64,000 nt of DNA from NCBI RefSeq assembly GCF_030541005.1, contig NZ_JASSVM010000009.1, positions 54,896 to 118,895 on the forward strand, written 5' to 3'. This DNA comes from Marinobacter sp. SS5-14b (lineage in GTDB: Bacteria > Pseudomonadota > Gammaproteobacteria > Pseudomonadales > Oleiphilaceae). A program made the translations under genes and the position numbers. Shown here piece by piece: positions 47,573 to 56,141 of the stretch (position 1 is the stretch's first letter; every line of letters begins with the position of its first letter). The notes under the pieces are model-generated. The model was not told the DNA's origin. It was given only the letters and a program-made list of their open reading frames with translations, and ran no database searches.

Positions 47573-48697
47573 ATGAAATTCGTTCATCTAAGCCGTCTGT
47601 TTCTGCCACTCTCCGCTGCACTCCTGTTTTCCGGCTGCCTGGACAGCGGTGGGTCGGGCTCCGATGACACCAGCGCCGGGCGCATCCACAGCCTGGGCGT
47701 CGGCGGTCTCAGCTACCAAACCGCCAGCCAGACCGGCACCACCGACGAACAAGGCACCTTTCGCTACTACCCCGGTGAAACCCTGACATTGAAAGTGGGC
47801 AACCTGCCCATCGCCGAGGGCGTTCCCGCCCAGGAGTTCGTCAGCTTTCTCGAGTTTCAGCCAGAATTACGGGAAGCCTTGAAAACGCCAAAAGTCGATA
47901 CCGAGCAACTTAAAGATCATGCTCTGACTGAAGAAGAGCTTCTGAGCAACATAGAACTGCTGAACCGAACCCGTTTTCTGCTTGCACTGAACTGGACCGA
48001 GGTTATTGATGACGGAGAAGGTATTGATATCCGCACCCGGGTCATCGAACAGCTGAACGCAGCCCTGAGCGACCCCGGGCTTCCAGGTGCAGTTGACTTT
48101 ACCGTTCCCCAGGACGAATTCACGGCTGAGCAATCTCCCGCCAACCAGTTACTGGCGTCTATCTGTTTTTACGAAGAAGAAAATCCCCTGTGCGACGAGC
48201 CACCCACACAAGCGGAAATCGACGCAGCGCCTGCAAGGCCTGAAAACGACGAAGATATTATTCCGGAGATTTTCTACAAAGAAGATCTGGAATCCCTGCG
48301 CGACCGCATAACACAATCCGTTCGCAGCCTGGAAGATGCGGACAACGAACGTGCCAGAGAATACCTGAAACGGGAACTGGCCGGCATTTCCAACGCCATC
48401 AGTCGGAAATACTTCCTCGCCAATCACGTTGCCGAACACGCAGCCAGCGACACCGGCCTGAAAGCGATAAATATCCAGAAGATTGGCGGCGACACCGAGC
48501 TCTCAGGGAACGGCCTGGAGGCCATCAGCAAACGCCCACAGGATGTGGTTGTTCAGACATGGAGCTGGCAGGAAGCGGAAGTAGAGTATTTTGTTGACGG
48601 TGCAGCCGGCGGAGAATCTGAAATTATCATCAACTTCACGCCGGAAGACAGCTATCGCTGGGTCAGGAAATCCCTTCGGGTCCGGATTACCGACTGA
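47573..48697 (+). CDS. Uncharacterised lipoprotein, 374 aa
   Basis: Lipoprotein signal with lipobox LLFSGC (Cys22) and a short Gly/Ser/Asp linker (LDSGGSGSDDTSAG). Residues ~37-70 carry a segment (GGLSYQTASQTGTTDEQGTFRYYPGETLTLKVG) like the beta-sandwich repeats found in marine bacterial surface lipoproteins. The rest is mostly helical, acidic and unlike anything I recognise, ending EIIINFTPEDSYRWVRKSLRV. Its 3' end overlaps the convergent HD-GYP gene by 11 bp. Function unknown. Confidence 0.75.
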   Translation: MKFVHLSRLFLPLSAALLFSGCLDSGGSGSDDTSAGRIHSLGVGGLSYQTASQTGTTDEQGTFRYYPGETLTLKVGNLPIAEGVPAQEFVSFLEFQPELREALKTPKVDTEQLKDHALTEEELLSNIELLNRTRFLLALNWTEVIDDGEGIDIRTRVIEQLNAALSDPGLPGAVDFTVPQDEFTAEQSPANQLLASICFYEEENPLCDEPPTQAEIDAAPARPENDEDIIPEIFYKEDLESLRDRITQSVRSLEDADNERAREYLKRELAGISNAISRKYFLANHVAEHAASDTGLKAINIQKIGGDTELSGNGLEAISKRPQDVVVQTWSWQEAEVEYFVDGAAGGESEIIINFTPEDSYRWVRKSLRVRITD

Positions 48698-49997
48698 TCA
48701 GCTTTCCCAGAGTCCAACGGGATTCCGCGCCGGTGACATCGAAACCGGCAGGATTCAGCCCTTCGGTACCGTGCGGCAAACAATCACGCACAGCCAAAGC
48801 TTCTCCTGCTGATCGTGATTCATTGAAGCGAGCCAGATCAATCACCTTCGCCGACTTCAATGGCTGACGATTGGCATCCTGCATGACCATCACCTTGGGC
48901 CAGAGCCTACGCTCAGGGCTGTGGGACACCACGATTCCCCGCTGCCCATCAGAGAGTTCGACCAGCGTGCCCGCCGGATAGACGCCAATCGCCTGAATAA
49001 ACGCCTCGACCAGATCCACCTGGAACTCGATATTACGCATATCATAAAGCAAGGCGACGGCCTTGGCCGGCGTCATTGGCTCCTGGTCATCACGGGGCGC
49101 AATAAGCGACTCGAAAAACTCGGCGATACCGGCCACTTTTGCCAACAGCGGAATTCTGTCGCCACGAATGCCCGCAGGAAAACCAGAACCGTTGTGACGT
49201 TCCCGGTGACCCTGAACCACGCTCAAAACCGCCCGCGAAAGCCCGACCGGCTCCAGAGCCTCTACGCCAAGCTCGACATAGCGCCGGAAGGTTCCATAGT
49301 CTTCAGCAGACAACTGATGCTCGCGAGCAACCAGATCTTTTGGCAACGCGGTTTTACCCACCTGGGACAACAAACAGCCGGTGCCCAAGTGATTCAAGAG
49401 GCCTTCGTTAAGGCCGAGCTGGCGACCGCACACCAAAGCCCACACAGCGGTATTCAGTGCGTGGCGATAGATAAAGTCATCGTACTCGCGGGTTCTGCTC
49501 ATCCACAGCAAGGCATTTGGCTGTCGCGCAACACTCTCCACCATCTTTTGGGTGATGGCCACCACGGGGCGAAAATCCGGAAGCTCCCCGGCCTGTAATG
49601 CATCAAACATACGGCTCAAGGCCAGCTCCGCGTCGTCCAGCAACTTCCTGGACGTTTTCACTTCTCGCTTGAGCGTCGTTTCCGTTTTGTAAACCACCGG
49701 CTCACGAATGCTGAGCGGCGGGAGTTGAAGCTCTTCACGTCCTTTGCCCCGGGCACTTGCCGAACGGCCAAACCCAACAACCTTGTCCGACTCCGCCTTC
49801 ACAGAATCGCGTGTTTCGGCCACATCGACCATCACCCACTTGCAATGAGAGACAAGGGCCCGAATGTCACTTTGCGAGCGGATATAAAAGCCCTGAATAG
49901 GGAACGGCGTCTGATGCCACGGGCGGTCAAGATCCGACACGAACATGCCGATCTCGAGATCCTGAACCGCTACCTTATTTTGACGGACTCCCACCAT
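48687..49997 (-). CDS. DUF3391-HD-GYP protein with degenerate active site
   Basis: 436 aa. N-terminal DUF3391 (~residues 5-130; VAVQDLEIGMFVSDLDRPW) and a C-terminal HD-GYP-like domain (~170-320). HD-GYP enzymes hydrolyse c-di-GMP using bound iron or manganese. Here only the first histidine (YRHALNTAVW) is kept. The HD pair reads SQ in GCLLSQVGKT, the next histidine is Tyr (RRYVELG), the HHE motif is GHRE, GYP is GFP, and the later aspartates are Glu (IAEFFES). Hydrolysis is unlikely; a binding or scaffold role is possible. The ATG at 49997 follows AGAGG closely. A CRP/Vfr-type site lies about 140 bp upstream. Confidence 0.85.
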   Translation of the reverse strand: MVGVRQNKVAVQDLEIGMFVSDLDRPWHQTPFPIQGFYIRSQSDIRALVSHCKWVMVDVAETRDSVKAESDKVVGFGRSASARGKGREELQLPPLSIREPVVYKTETTLKREVKTSRKLLDDAELALSRMFDALQAGELPDFRPVVAITQKMVESVARQPNALLWMSRTREYDDFIYRHALNTAVWALVCGRQLGLNEGLLNHLGTGCLLSQVGKTALPKDLVAREHQLSAEDYGTFRRYVELGVEALEPVGLSRAVLSVVQGHRERHNGSGFPAGIRGDRIPLLAKVAGIAEFFESLIAPRDDQEPMTPAKAVALLYDMRNIEFQVDLVEAFIQAIGVYPAGTLVELSDGQRGIVVSHSPERRLWPKVMVMQDANRQPLKSAKVIDLARFNESRSAGEALAVRDCLPHGTEGLNPAGFDVTGAESRWTLGKLISR

Positions 49998-50137
49998 GCA
50001 CCTCTGCAAAGAGCAATTTTTGACAGCTCACAGTTTGACACGATGGCAGCAAGACACCATTACGAATTTGTAGACAAACGTCACCGAAAAGCCACAAATC
50101 GTAACCTGTCTTATCGATTGGCTACGAAATGTAATAG

Positions 50138-50153
50138 CGTGATCACATTCACA
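50138..50153. promoter_or_regulatory. CRP/Vfr-type binding site
   Basis: CGTGA-N6-TCACA (minus strand TGTGA-N6-TCACG) matches the CRP core at 9 of 10 positions. It is 141 bp upstream of the HD-GYP-like gene and just past the stop of the lipoprotein gene. The window also encodes a cAMP-producing cyclase. Confidence 0.55.
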
Positions 50154-50170
50154 CGAACGTTGTTAACTGA

Positions 50171-50758
50171 TCAGTCTTCTTTACAGACAGATTCGTCAAA
50201 TTCCGGAAGCCGAGCGTTCAGGGAACCTCTGGGGACCTTGCGAGCATAGATAGAGTAGGCCACGGCCGAAGGGCGAAGGTAATCCAGATTCACCTTCTCC
50301 TCGCCGTCGGTGACTTCGGCAGCAGCAGGACGACATGAAACCAGCAAAGAAAACATGCTACCAATACCCGCGATACGCTCCGGCCCGCTCACACTCATAC
50401 AGGCAAAGCCGCTACCAGCAGCCACACCGCTCACAGCCTGTAAATCCAGCTTGCTGTCGCCACATGCTCGAATACCATCGGCACAGCGGCCTGCACTGTC
50501 ATGACTGTCGTCGGCAATTCGCCAAACGCGATCGCTACACTGGGTTTCAAGCTTGATGGTGGTGGACTTGTCACTGACAAACCACCAGTCCGGATAATCC
50601 GCCGTTTGCCAGGACACCCTTACCTGCCTGGGCTCACCGGACGAGTTCTCCGCAGGAAACATCGCGTAATGGGTGTAGTAGCTGGCGCAACCACCAAGCA
50701 GTAAAGAGGGTGCAATAACCAGGAGTGACATCTTGCGAATAACAAAAAACAGTCGCAT
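50171..50758 (-). CDS. Uncharacterised lipoprotein, 195 aa
   Basis: Lipoprotein signal with lipobox LLLGGC (Cys24) followed by ASYYTHY. The mature part has several cysteines (in TQCSDRVW, GRCADGIRACGDSK, GFACMS, VSCRPA) that could form disulfides, and a central hydrophobic stretch (GIGSMFSLLVSC). No family recognised. Downstream of the PilZ gene on the same strand, 42 bp away; may be co-transcribed. Confidence 0.7.
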   Translation of the reverse strand: MRLFFVIRKMSLLVIAPSLLLGGCASYYTHYAMFPAENSSGEPRQVRVSWQTADYPDWWFVSDKSTTIKLETQCSDRVWRIADDSHDSAGRCADGIRACGDSKLDLQAVSGVAAGSGFACMSVSGPERIAGIGSMFSLLVSCRPAAAEVTDGEEKVNLDYLRPSAVAYSIYARKVPRGSLNARLPEFDESVCKED

Positions 50759-50800
50759 GACAACGGGCCTTTTCTGAGTGGTGGCAACTATTATCGCGAT

Positions 50801-51100
50801 TCAGTCATCAATATCAGCGGACTGATCATCATAATGGTCAAACTGAAGCCCGAAACCATCAACCGTGCGGCGAACTACCACCATTTCAAGTATGGGTGCG
50901 GGAATAGGCAACCCCTGCACCTGTACCGTCACTTTGTCGCCAATGTCTGGCTCGAAGGTTTGCTCTCCCAAAACAATGAAGACGCCACCGTCCGAGATGT
51001 CACGGGTCGAAAAAACGAGCTCACCCCATTGCGGATGCACCACTTTTACTTTGGCACTCATCGCTGTGCGATTGTGCTCTCTGCGATCGCTGGCCGCCAT
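50801..51100 (-). CDS. PilZ domain protein
   Basis: 99 aa, single PilZ domain. The c-di-GMP-binding motifs are present: RREHNR (RxxxR) at residues 5-10 and D-x-S-x-x-G as DISDGG. Such proteins act as c-di-GMP effectors in motility and adhesion. ATG at 51100 with AGGAA ribosome-binding site. Divergent from fbpA; within 1 kb of the HD-GYP-like gene. Confidence 0.9.
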   Translation of the reverse strand: MAASDRREHNRTAMSAKVKVVHPQWGELVFSTRDISDGGVFIVLGEQTFEPDIGDKVTVQVQGLPIPAPILEMVVVRRTVDGFGLQFDHYDDQSADIDD

Positions 51101-51183
51101 TCACGGAATTCCTGTGATGTTCAGTGTTTTTATAGTGTTATGAAGCATAACACCATTTTCACATAAATATGCCAAAGGGGATA

Positions 51184-51217
51184 TTGACTCAGCCAGAAAT
51201 AGCAATGAGAATGGTTT
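51184..51217 (+). promoter_or_regulatory. fbpA promoter with candidate Fur box
   Basis: -35 TTGACT (51184-51189), 17-nt spacer, -10-like GAGAAT (51207-51212). An overlapping sequence, GCAATGAGAATGGTTTCCG (51202-51220), resembles a Fur box, with the first half (AATGAGAAT) good and the second half weaker. Fits iron-repressed control of the iron importer that follows. Confidence 0.5.
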
Positions 51218-51289
51218 CCGTTATGAAATGCCTGTGATACCCAATTACAGGAAAGCATTCACAAGTACCGCACTCAAAGGAAAGCACCC

Positions 51290-52303
51290 ATGCGTATGAA
51301 ACTTGCCGCAACCGCTGCCATCGCCCTGGCCGCCATGCCGCTCTCCGCATCAGCCGATGGTGAAGTAAACATCTATTCTTACCGCCAGGCTTACCTGCTG
51401 GAACCACTTCTGAATGCCTTTACCGATGAAACCGGCATCAAAACCAACGTTGTTTTCGCCAAACAGGGCCTGGCCGAGCGGCTCGAACGCGAAGGTCGCA
51501 ACAGCCCGGCAGACGTTGTCATGACCGTAGACATCTCCCGCATCAGTGAACTGGTTGAGAAAGATCTGGTTGCCGGTATTGAATCTGACACCCTGAACAA
51601 GAACATTCCTGAAAACCTGCGCCACCCTGAAGGTAAATGGTACGCCCTGACCACCCGTGGCCGGTTGATTTTCGCGTCCAAAGAACGTGTTAAAGAAGGT
51701 GAGATCAGCACCTACGAAGATCTGGCTGATGACAAGTGGGAAGGTCGCATCTGCACGCGCAGCGGCAAACACCCTTACAACATCGCCCTGATCTCATCGA
51801 TGATTGCCCATCACGGTGAAGCCGAGACCGAAGAATGGCTGAACGGCGTCAAAGACAACCTGGCGCGTAAGCCACAGGGTGGCGACCGTGATCAGATCAA
51901 AGCCATTGCTGAAGGCGTGTGCGACATCGCCATCGGCAACAGCTACTACTACGGCAACATGCTGATGGACGAAAACCAGCGCCCGATTGCCGAACAGGTG
52001 AATCTGGTGTTCCCGAACGCTGAAGGCCGGGGCACTCACGTAAACATCAGCGGCATTTCCCTTACCAAGAGCTCTCCGAACAAAGAGAACGCGGTAAAGT
52101 TGATGGAGTTCCTGTCTTCTCCTGAAGCACAACGCATTTATGCCGAAGCCAACACCGAATACCCGGCTAACCCGGCCGTCAAGCCATCCGGCCTGGTGGC
52201 TGAATGGGGTGACATCAATCCAGACGACCTGTCTCTGCAAGAAGTTGCCAACAACCGCAACGCGGCTGTGAAGCTGGTCGACCGTGTGGATTACGACGGC
52301 TAA
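51290..52303 (+). CDS. fbpA: Ferric iron ABC transporter periplasmic binding protein
   Basis: 337 aa. Sec signal peptide (KLAATAAIALAAMPLSASA), mature start DGEVNIYSYRQAYL. Transferrin-like iron-binding fold of the FbpA/FutA family. The tyrosine cluster GNSYYYGNM supplies iron ligands and NIYSYRQ the N-lobe tyrosine. RBS AAAGG upstream of ATG 51290. Followed by a terminator, then the permease gene fbpB. Confidence 0.93.
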   Translation: MRMKLAATAAIALAAMPLSASADGEVNIYSYRQAYLLEPLLNAFTDETGIKTNVVFAKQGLAERLEREGRNSPADVVMTVDISRISELVEKDLVAGIESDTLNKNIPENLRHPEGKWYALTTRGRLIFASKERVKEGEISTYEDLADDKWEGRICTRSGKHPYNIALISSMIAHHGEAETEEWLNGVKDNLARKPQGGDRDQIKAIAEGVCDIAIGNSYYYGNMLMDENQRPIAEQVNLVFPNAEGRGTHVNISGISLTKSSPNKENAVKLMEFLSSPEAQRIYAEANTEYPANPAVKPSGLVAEWGDINPDDLSLQEVANNRNAAVKLVDRVDYDG

Positions 52304-52327
52304 GCAGCCACACAGGTTCGCTTCCCG

Positions 52328-52358
52328 AAAAGGGGTGCATGTAGGATGCACCCCTTTT
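52328..52358 (+). terminator. Terminator between fbpA and fbpB
   Basis: Thirteen-bp perfect stem AAAAGGGGTGCAT/ATGCACCCCTTTT with a 5-nt loop and a following T-rich run. Probably a partial terminator that makes more binding protein than permease. Confidence 0.85.
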
Positions 52359-52372
52359 CTTTTAAAGACGGA

Positions 52373-52395
52373 CAATGATATGACTCGAATCATTG
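52373..52395. promoter_or_regulatory. Inverted repeat upstream of fbpB
   Basis: Perfect 7-bp arms CAATGAT/ATCATTG separated by 9 bp. The arms resemble Fur half-sites (AATGAT/ATCATT), but the spacing is wider than the standard box. Possible operator for fbpB. Confidence 0.4.
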
Positions 52396-52461
52396 CAGGG
52401 AGCCTGCTCAGTATCTAAAATCGCAACACTTCTCATCACCACTATCAAAAACAGGAACGCC

Positions 52462-54150
52462 ATGACTGAGGTTGTTAGCAGTGCCAACCCCGGGCTTTCA
52501 CAACCGTTATTGGCAAAACGCACCTCAAAACGCTGGTTGGTCAGTGCTGCCATCACCACGGCAATCGTTGCGCTGCCCGTGCTTTCCGTTATTTTTCTGG
52601 CCCTGTTTCCCGAAGAAAACATCTGGCCACACCTGATCGACACCACCCTGCCCCGCTATCTTGTTACGACCATAAAGCTGATGATTGGTGTCGGCGTACT
52701 CACCCTGGCCATCGGGTTGTCTACTGCCTGGGCGGTCACCATGTGCGACTTCCCCGGGCGAAAATTCTTTGAATGGGCGCTGCTGCTGCCTTTCGCCGTA
52801 CCGGCGTATGTCATTGCCTATGTGTACACCAGCCTTCTCGATTACGCCGGACCAGTGCAGCGGGCCTTGCGGGAATGGTTCGGTTGGCAGAATGCAAGCG
52901 ACTACTGGTTTCCTGAAATCAGAAGTCTGGAGGGCGCCACCCTGATGATTGGCCTGGTGCTCTACCCCTACGTTTACCTGCTTGGCCGAGCCGCCTTTCT
53001 CGAGCAATCACCCTCACTGTTTGCCGTCAGCCGCAGCCTGGGCCACTCCGCACTAAGCACCTTCTTTAAGGTGGTCCTACCCATTGCCCGGCCGGCGATT
53101 GCCGTGGGCCTCTCCCTGGTGCTGATGGAGACCCTGAATGATTTCGGCACCGTGGACTTCTTCGCGGTTCAAACTCTCACAAGGGGTTTGTTCGACACCT
53201 GGATGAATCTCGGCAACCTCGGTGGCGCTGCACAAATCGCGACCACCATGCTGATATTTGTGGTCATTCTGGTCACCCTTGAGCGCTACTCCCGCCGAAG
53301 ACAACAACAGTACGCCGCCCGAGACAATCGCGACCCCATTCACCGCTTCACCATGTCCTTCCCGAGACAAATGATTTGTGTGGTCGTCTGCGCCGTGCCA
53401 TTGGTGCTGGGCTTCCTGATCCCGGGCGCCACCCTGGGCTACTACGCCTGGGAATACTTCGATGTCAGCTGGAACCCGGATTTCATACGCAACACGTTCA
53501 ACAGTCTGTTTCTGTCCGGCGCCGCCGCATTGACCACTCTGTTCATTGGCGTAACGCTCGCGTACAGCCGTCGGCTCCACAACACCAAAGGCATGCAGGT
53601 GCTGATGCGCTTATCCAGCCTGGGCTACGCAATGCCCGGTGCAGTGTTAGCGGTTGGCGTTATTGTGCCACTGGCGGGCTTCGACAACTGGCTGGATTCC
53701 TTGACCCGCGAGCACCTTGGTGTGAGCACCGGGCTGTTATTAAGCGGCTCAGCCTTCGCACTGATCTTTGCCTATACCGTTCGTTTTCTGGCGGTATCCG
53801 CCGGTAGTGTTGAAAGTGCGCTGCAGAAGATAACGCCCAGTATGGACATGGCATCCCGGTCACTCGGGCACACGCCCGGCAAAACCCTGCTGAACGTTCA
53901 CCTTCCCATGCTGCGTGGCACGCTGATTACCGCCGCCCTGGTGGTCTTTGTGGACTGCATGAAGGAGTTACCAGCCACACTGATACTGCGGCCGTTCAAC
54001 TACGAGACCCTGGCCACCTATGTCTACCAATTTGCCTCAGATGAGCAGCTTTACCATAGTGCTCTGCCCGCCTTGATTATCGTGGTGGCAGGTATCATTC
54101 CCATTATTCTGATGAGCCGGTCTATATCCAACTCCCGAACCATGGGCTGA
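52462..54150 (+). CDS. fbpB: Ferric iron ABC transporter permease (fused, two-domain)
   Basis: 562 aa, two fused permease domains with about 12 transmembrane helices. Each half carries an EAA-type loop: SRSLGHSALSTFFKVVLPIARP and SRSLGHTPGKTLLNVHLPMLRG. Partner of FbpA. ATG 52462 has AGGAA upstream. No ATPase gene (fbpC) follows; the next gene is convergent, past a strong terminator. Confidence 0.93.
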   Translation: MTEVVSSANPGLSQPLLAKRTSKRWLVSAAITTAIVALPVLSVIFLALFPEENIWPHLIDTTLPRYLVTTIKLMIGVGVLTLAIGLSTAWAVTMCDFPGRKFFEWALLLPFAVPAYVIAYVYTSLLDYAGPVQRALREWFGWQNASDYWFPEIRSLEGATLMIGLVLYPYVYLLGRAAFLEQSPSLFAVSRSLGHSALSTFFKVVLPIARPAIAVGLSLVLMETLNDFGTVDFFAVQTLTRGLFDTWMNLGNLGGAAQIATTMLIFVVILVTLERYSRRRQQQYAARDNRDPIHRFTMSFPRQMICVVVCAVPLVLGFLIPGATLGYYAWEYFDVSWNPDFIRNTFNSLFLSGAAALTTLFIGVTLAYSRRLHNTKGMQVLMRLSSLGYAMPGAVLAVGVIVPLAGFDNWLDSLTREHLGVSTGLLLSGSAFALIFAYTVRFLAVSAGSVESALQKITPSMDMASRSLGHTPGKTLLNVHLPMLRGTLITAALVVFVDCMKELPATLILRPFNYETLATYVYQFASDEQLYHSALPALIIVVAGIIPIILMSRSISNSRTMG

Positions 54151-54165
54151 TAACGGTGAGGCCAT

Positions 54166-54204
54166 AACGACAAAGGCCCGGCAATTTGCCGGGCCTTTGT
54201 CGTT
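54166..54204. terminator. Strong bidirectional terminator (fbpB / acyl-CoA ligase)
   Basis: Nineteen-bp perfect arms AACGACAAAGGCCCGGCAA and complement about a single central T. One of the longest perfect hairpins in the window; it separates two convergent genes. Confidence 0.85.
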
Positions 54205-54219
54205 ACCAGTCAGCGAAGC

Positions 54220-55887
54220 TTATTGCCAGATCACCGGCTGCTTCTGCGCGTACCAGGCATCAACCTTGGCCTCGTATGCATCTTCAACCACATTGCGCTT
54301 CAGCTTCAACGTCGGCGTCAGGAAGCTGTTTTCAATCGACCACTCATCACTCACGACAGTAATAAATGCCAGTTGCTCGTGGGGATCGACCGTTTTGTTC
54401 ACGTCCTTAATCAACTGCTTGAAGCTTTCTTCCAGCTCTTTGCGGAAGTTGGCGTCCGCGGCCTTCGGGCGAATCTCCTCACCCAGTACCACCAGTGCAT
54501 GAGGCTGGGTCTGATTGGCGCCGGATACGCACACCATTTCGATGGCATCGTGTGACATCAGGCGGTTTTCAATAGGCGCAGGTGCAATGTATTTGCCCTT
54601 GCTGCTCTTGAAGATTTCCTTGATACGACCGGTCAGTTTCAACCGACCCATCTCGTCAATCTCGCCCTTGTCGCCGGTTTTCAGGAAACCGTCTTCGGTA
54701 AAGGCCTCGGCGGTTTTCTCTTCATCCTTGTAGTAACCCATCATGGTAGCCGGGCTCTTCACCAACACCTCGCCCACCTCACTGATCTTCACTTCCACGC
54801 CGGGCAATGCCTCACCCACGTAGCCAGTGCGAGTGCGGCCAGGCTTGTTCATGTGTGAATAGGCAAAGTTTTCCGACATACCGTAGCCCTCAAGCAACTC
54901 CAGGCCCAGGTTTCGATACCAATCAAGGACATCGCTCGACAAAGGTGCAGAGCCAGATCCCGCCAGCTTTACCTTGCTCAGGCCAAGGCCCTTGAGAACT
55001 TTCTTCTTGATCAGCTTGTTCAGCAGAGGGATCTTGAGCATCCGCTCCAGCTTCTGTTTCGGTACTTTCTGCAATACACCGTGCTGGAACTTCACCCACA
55101 GGCGCGGTACAGAGAGGAACAGAGTGGGCTGCGCACGCTGAAGATCCTGCACGAAGGTATCCAGAGACTCGGCAAAATAAAGCTGGAAGCCGGCATAAAG
55201 AGAACCGAGTTCAACAAACGTGCGCTCGAAAACGTGAGCCAGCGGCAGATAAGACAAAATGCGCTCGCCCGGCCCAACGCTAAGTGTTTCGGTGCCGCCT
55301 GCGGCCGCGTAAGCCATATTTTCAAAACTGAGCATGACGCCTTTCGGCCGCCCCGTACTGCCGGAGGTGTAAACAATTGTCGCAAGCTCGCCCGCATCAC
55401 GCTGGGTTTTACCCTCAAGCGGCGGGAACTTGGCGACGATGTCGTCCCAGGATTCGAAATCGTTGGGCGGGCTCAGGGGGTAGGAAATACAACGTATCGA
55501 TTCCGGCACGCCAGACTTCATGCTATCCCAGTCATCCAGTTTGCCAACAAACAGCACATCGCATTCCGCGTGCTTCAGGATGTAGTTAACGGTATCGGCA
55601 TTCAGTGTGGGGTAAAGCGGCACGGAAATATGACCAGCCATCCAGATGGCCCAGTCCGTCATGACCCAATGAGCACAATTCTTGGAAATCAGACCAATAC
55701 GGCTCTTATCAGGAAGATTGAGAGACTTAAGGTACGCCGCCACCCGGCGAGCTTCATCAATAGCCCGGCCCCAGGTGTACTCAACAACCTTGCCATTGCC
55801 AATGGGCTGAGTCATGTACAGAGAGTCAGCTTTCGTCGCCTCCCAGTGGTAGACCATTTCAAGCGGGAGTTTTTTGGAGTTGTCCAT
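54220..55887 (-). CDS. Long-chain fatty acyl-CoA synthetase family protein
   Basis: 555 aa AMP-forming ligase. ATP/AMP motif TIVYTSGSTGRPKGVM, gate region PLAHVFERTFVELGSLYAG, GYGMSENFAYSHM, LKTGDKGEIDEMGRLKLTGRIK and the catalytic lysine region KSSKGKYIAPAPIENRL. Activates fatty acids to acyl-CoA. FadD- or FAA1-like; chain-length preference cannot be read from sequence. ATG 55887 with AGGAAA upstream. Single gene with a terminator downstream. Confidence 0.9.
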   Translation of the reverse strand: MDNSKKLPLEMVYHWEATKADSLYMTQPIGNGKVVEYTWGRAIDEARRVAAYLKSLNLPDKSRIGLISKNCAHWVMTDWAIWMAGHISVPLYPTLNADTVNYILKHAECDVLFVGKLDDWDSMKSGVPESIRCISYPLSPPNDFESWDDIVAKFPPLEGKTQRDAGELATIVYTSGSTGRPKGVMLSFENMAYAAAGGTETLSVGPGERILSYLPLAHVFERTFVELGSLYAGFQLYFAESLDTFVQDLQRAQPTLFLSVPRLWVKFQHGVLQKVPKQKLERMLKIPLLNKLIKKKVLKGLGLSKVKLAGSGSAPLSSDVLDWYRNLGLELLEGYGMSENFAYSHMNKPGRTRTGYVGEALPGVEVKISEVGEVLVKSPATMMGYYKDEEKTAEAFTEDGFLKTGDKGEIDEMGRLKLTGRIKEIFKSSKGKYIAPAPIENRLMSHDAIEMVCVSGANQTQPHALVVLGEEIRPKAADANFRKELEESFKQLIKDVNKTVDPHEQLAFITVVSDEWSIENSFLTPTLKLKRNVVEDAYEAKVDAWYAQKQPVIWQ

Positions 55888-55984
55888 GGACTTTCCTGTT
55901 TTATCTTTATAGTTGGATGACTAGCGTGTTATTAGACTTTAGTAGCTTATTTCAACACATCCGCGCTCGTCAAAACGTGATGCG

Positions 55985-56000
55985 TGCAAAATAATTTGCA
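55985..56000. promoter_or_regulatory. Perfect inverted repeat between acyl-CoA ligase and ABC importer genes
   Basis: TGCAAA-ATAA-TTTGCA in the 254-bp divergent gap, 98 bp from the ligase start and 142 bp from the importer start. Candidate operator for an unknown regulator; nothing else clear in this gap. Confidence 0.35.
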
Positions 56001-56141
56001 TCTGCAACCACATGCCACTTTAAACCCGAAAACTGTCCCTCGTCACTACCCTTAACCCCTCAAGCCTGTGGTAAACTTTCAGACTTTGATTTTTTCATCC
56101 CTGTACTCAGGGAAACCCCAAACAAACCCGGAGATGGGCAT

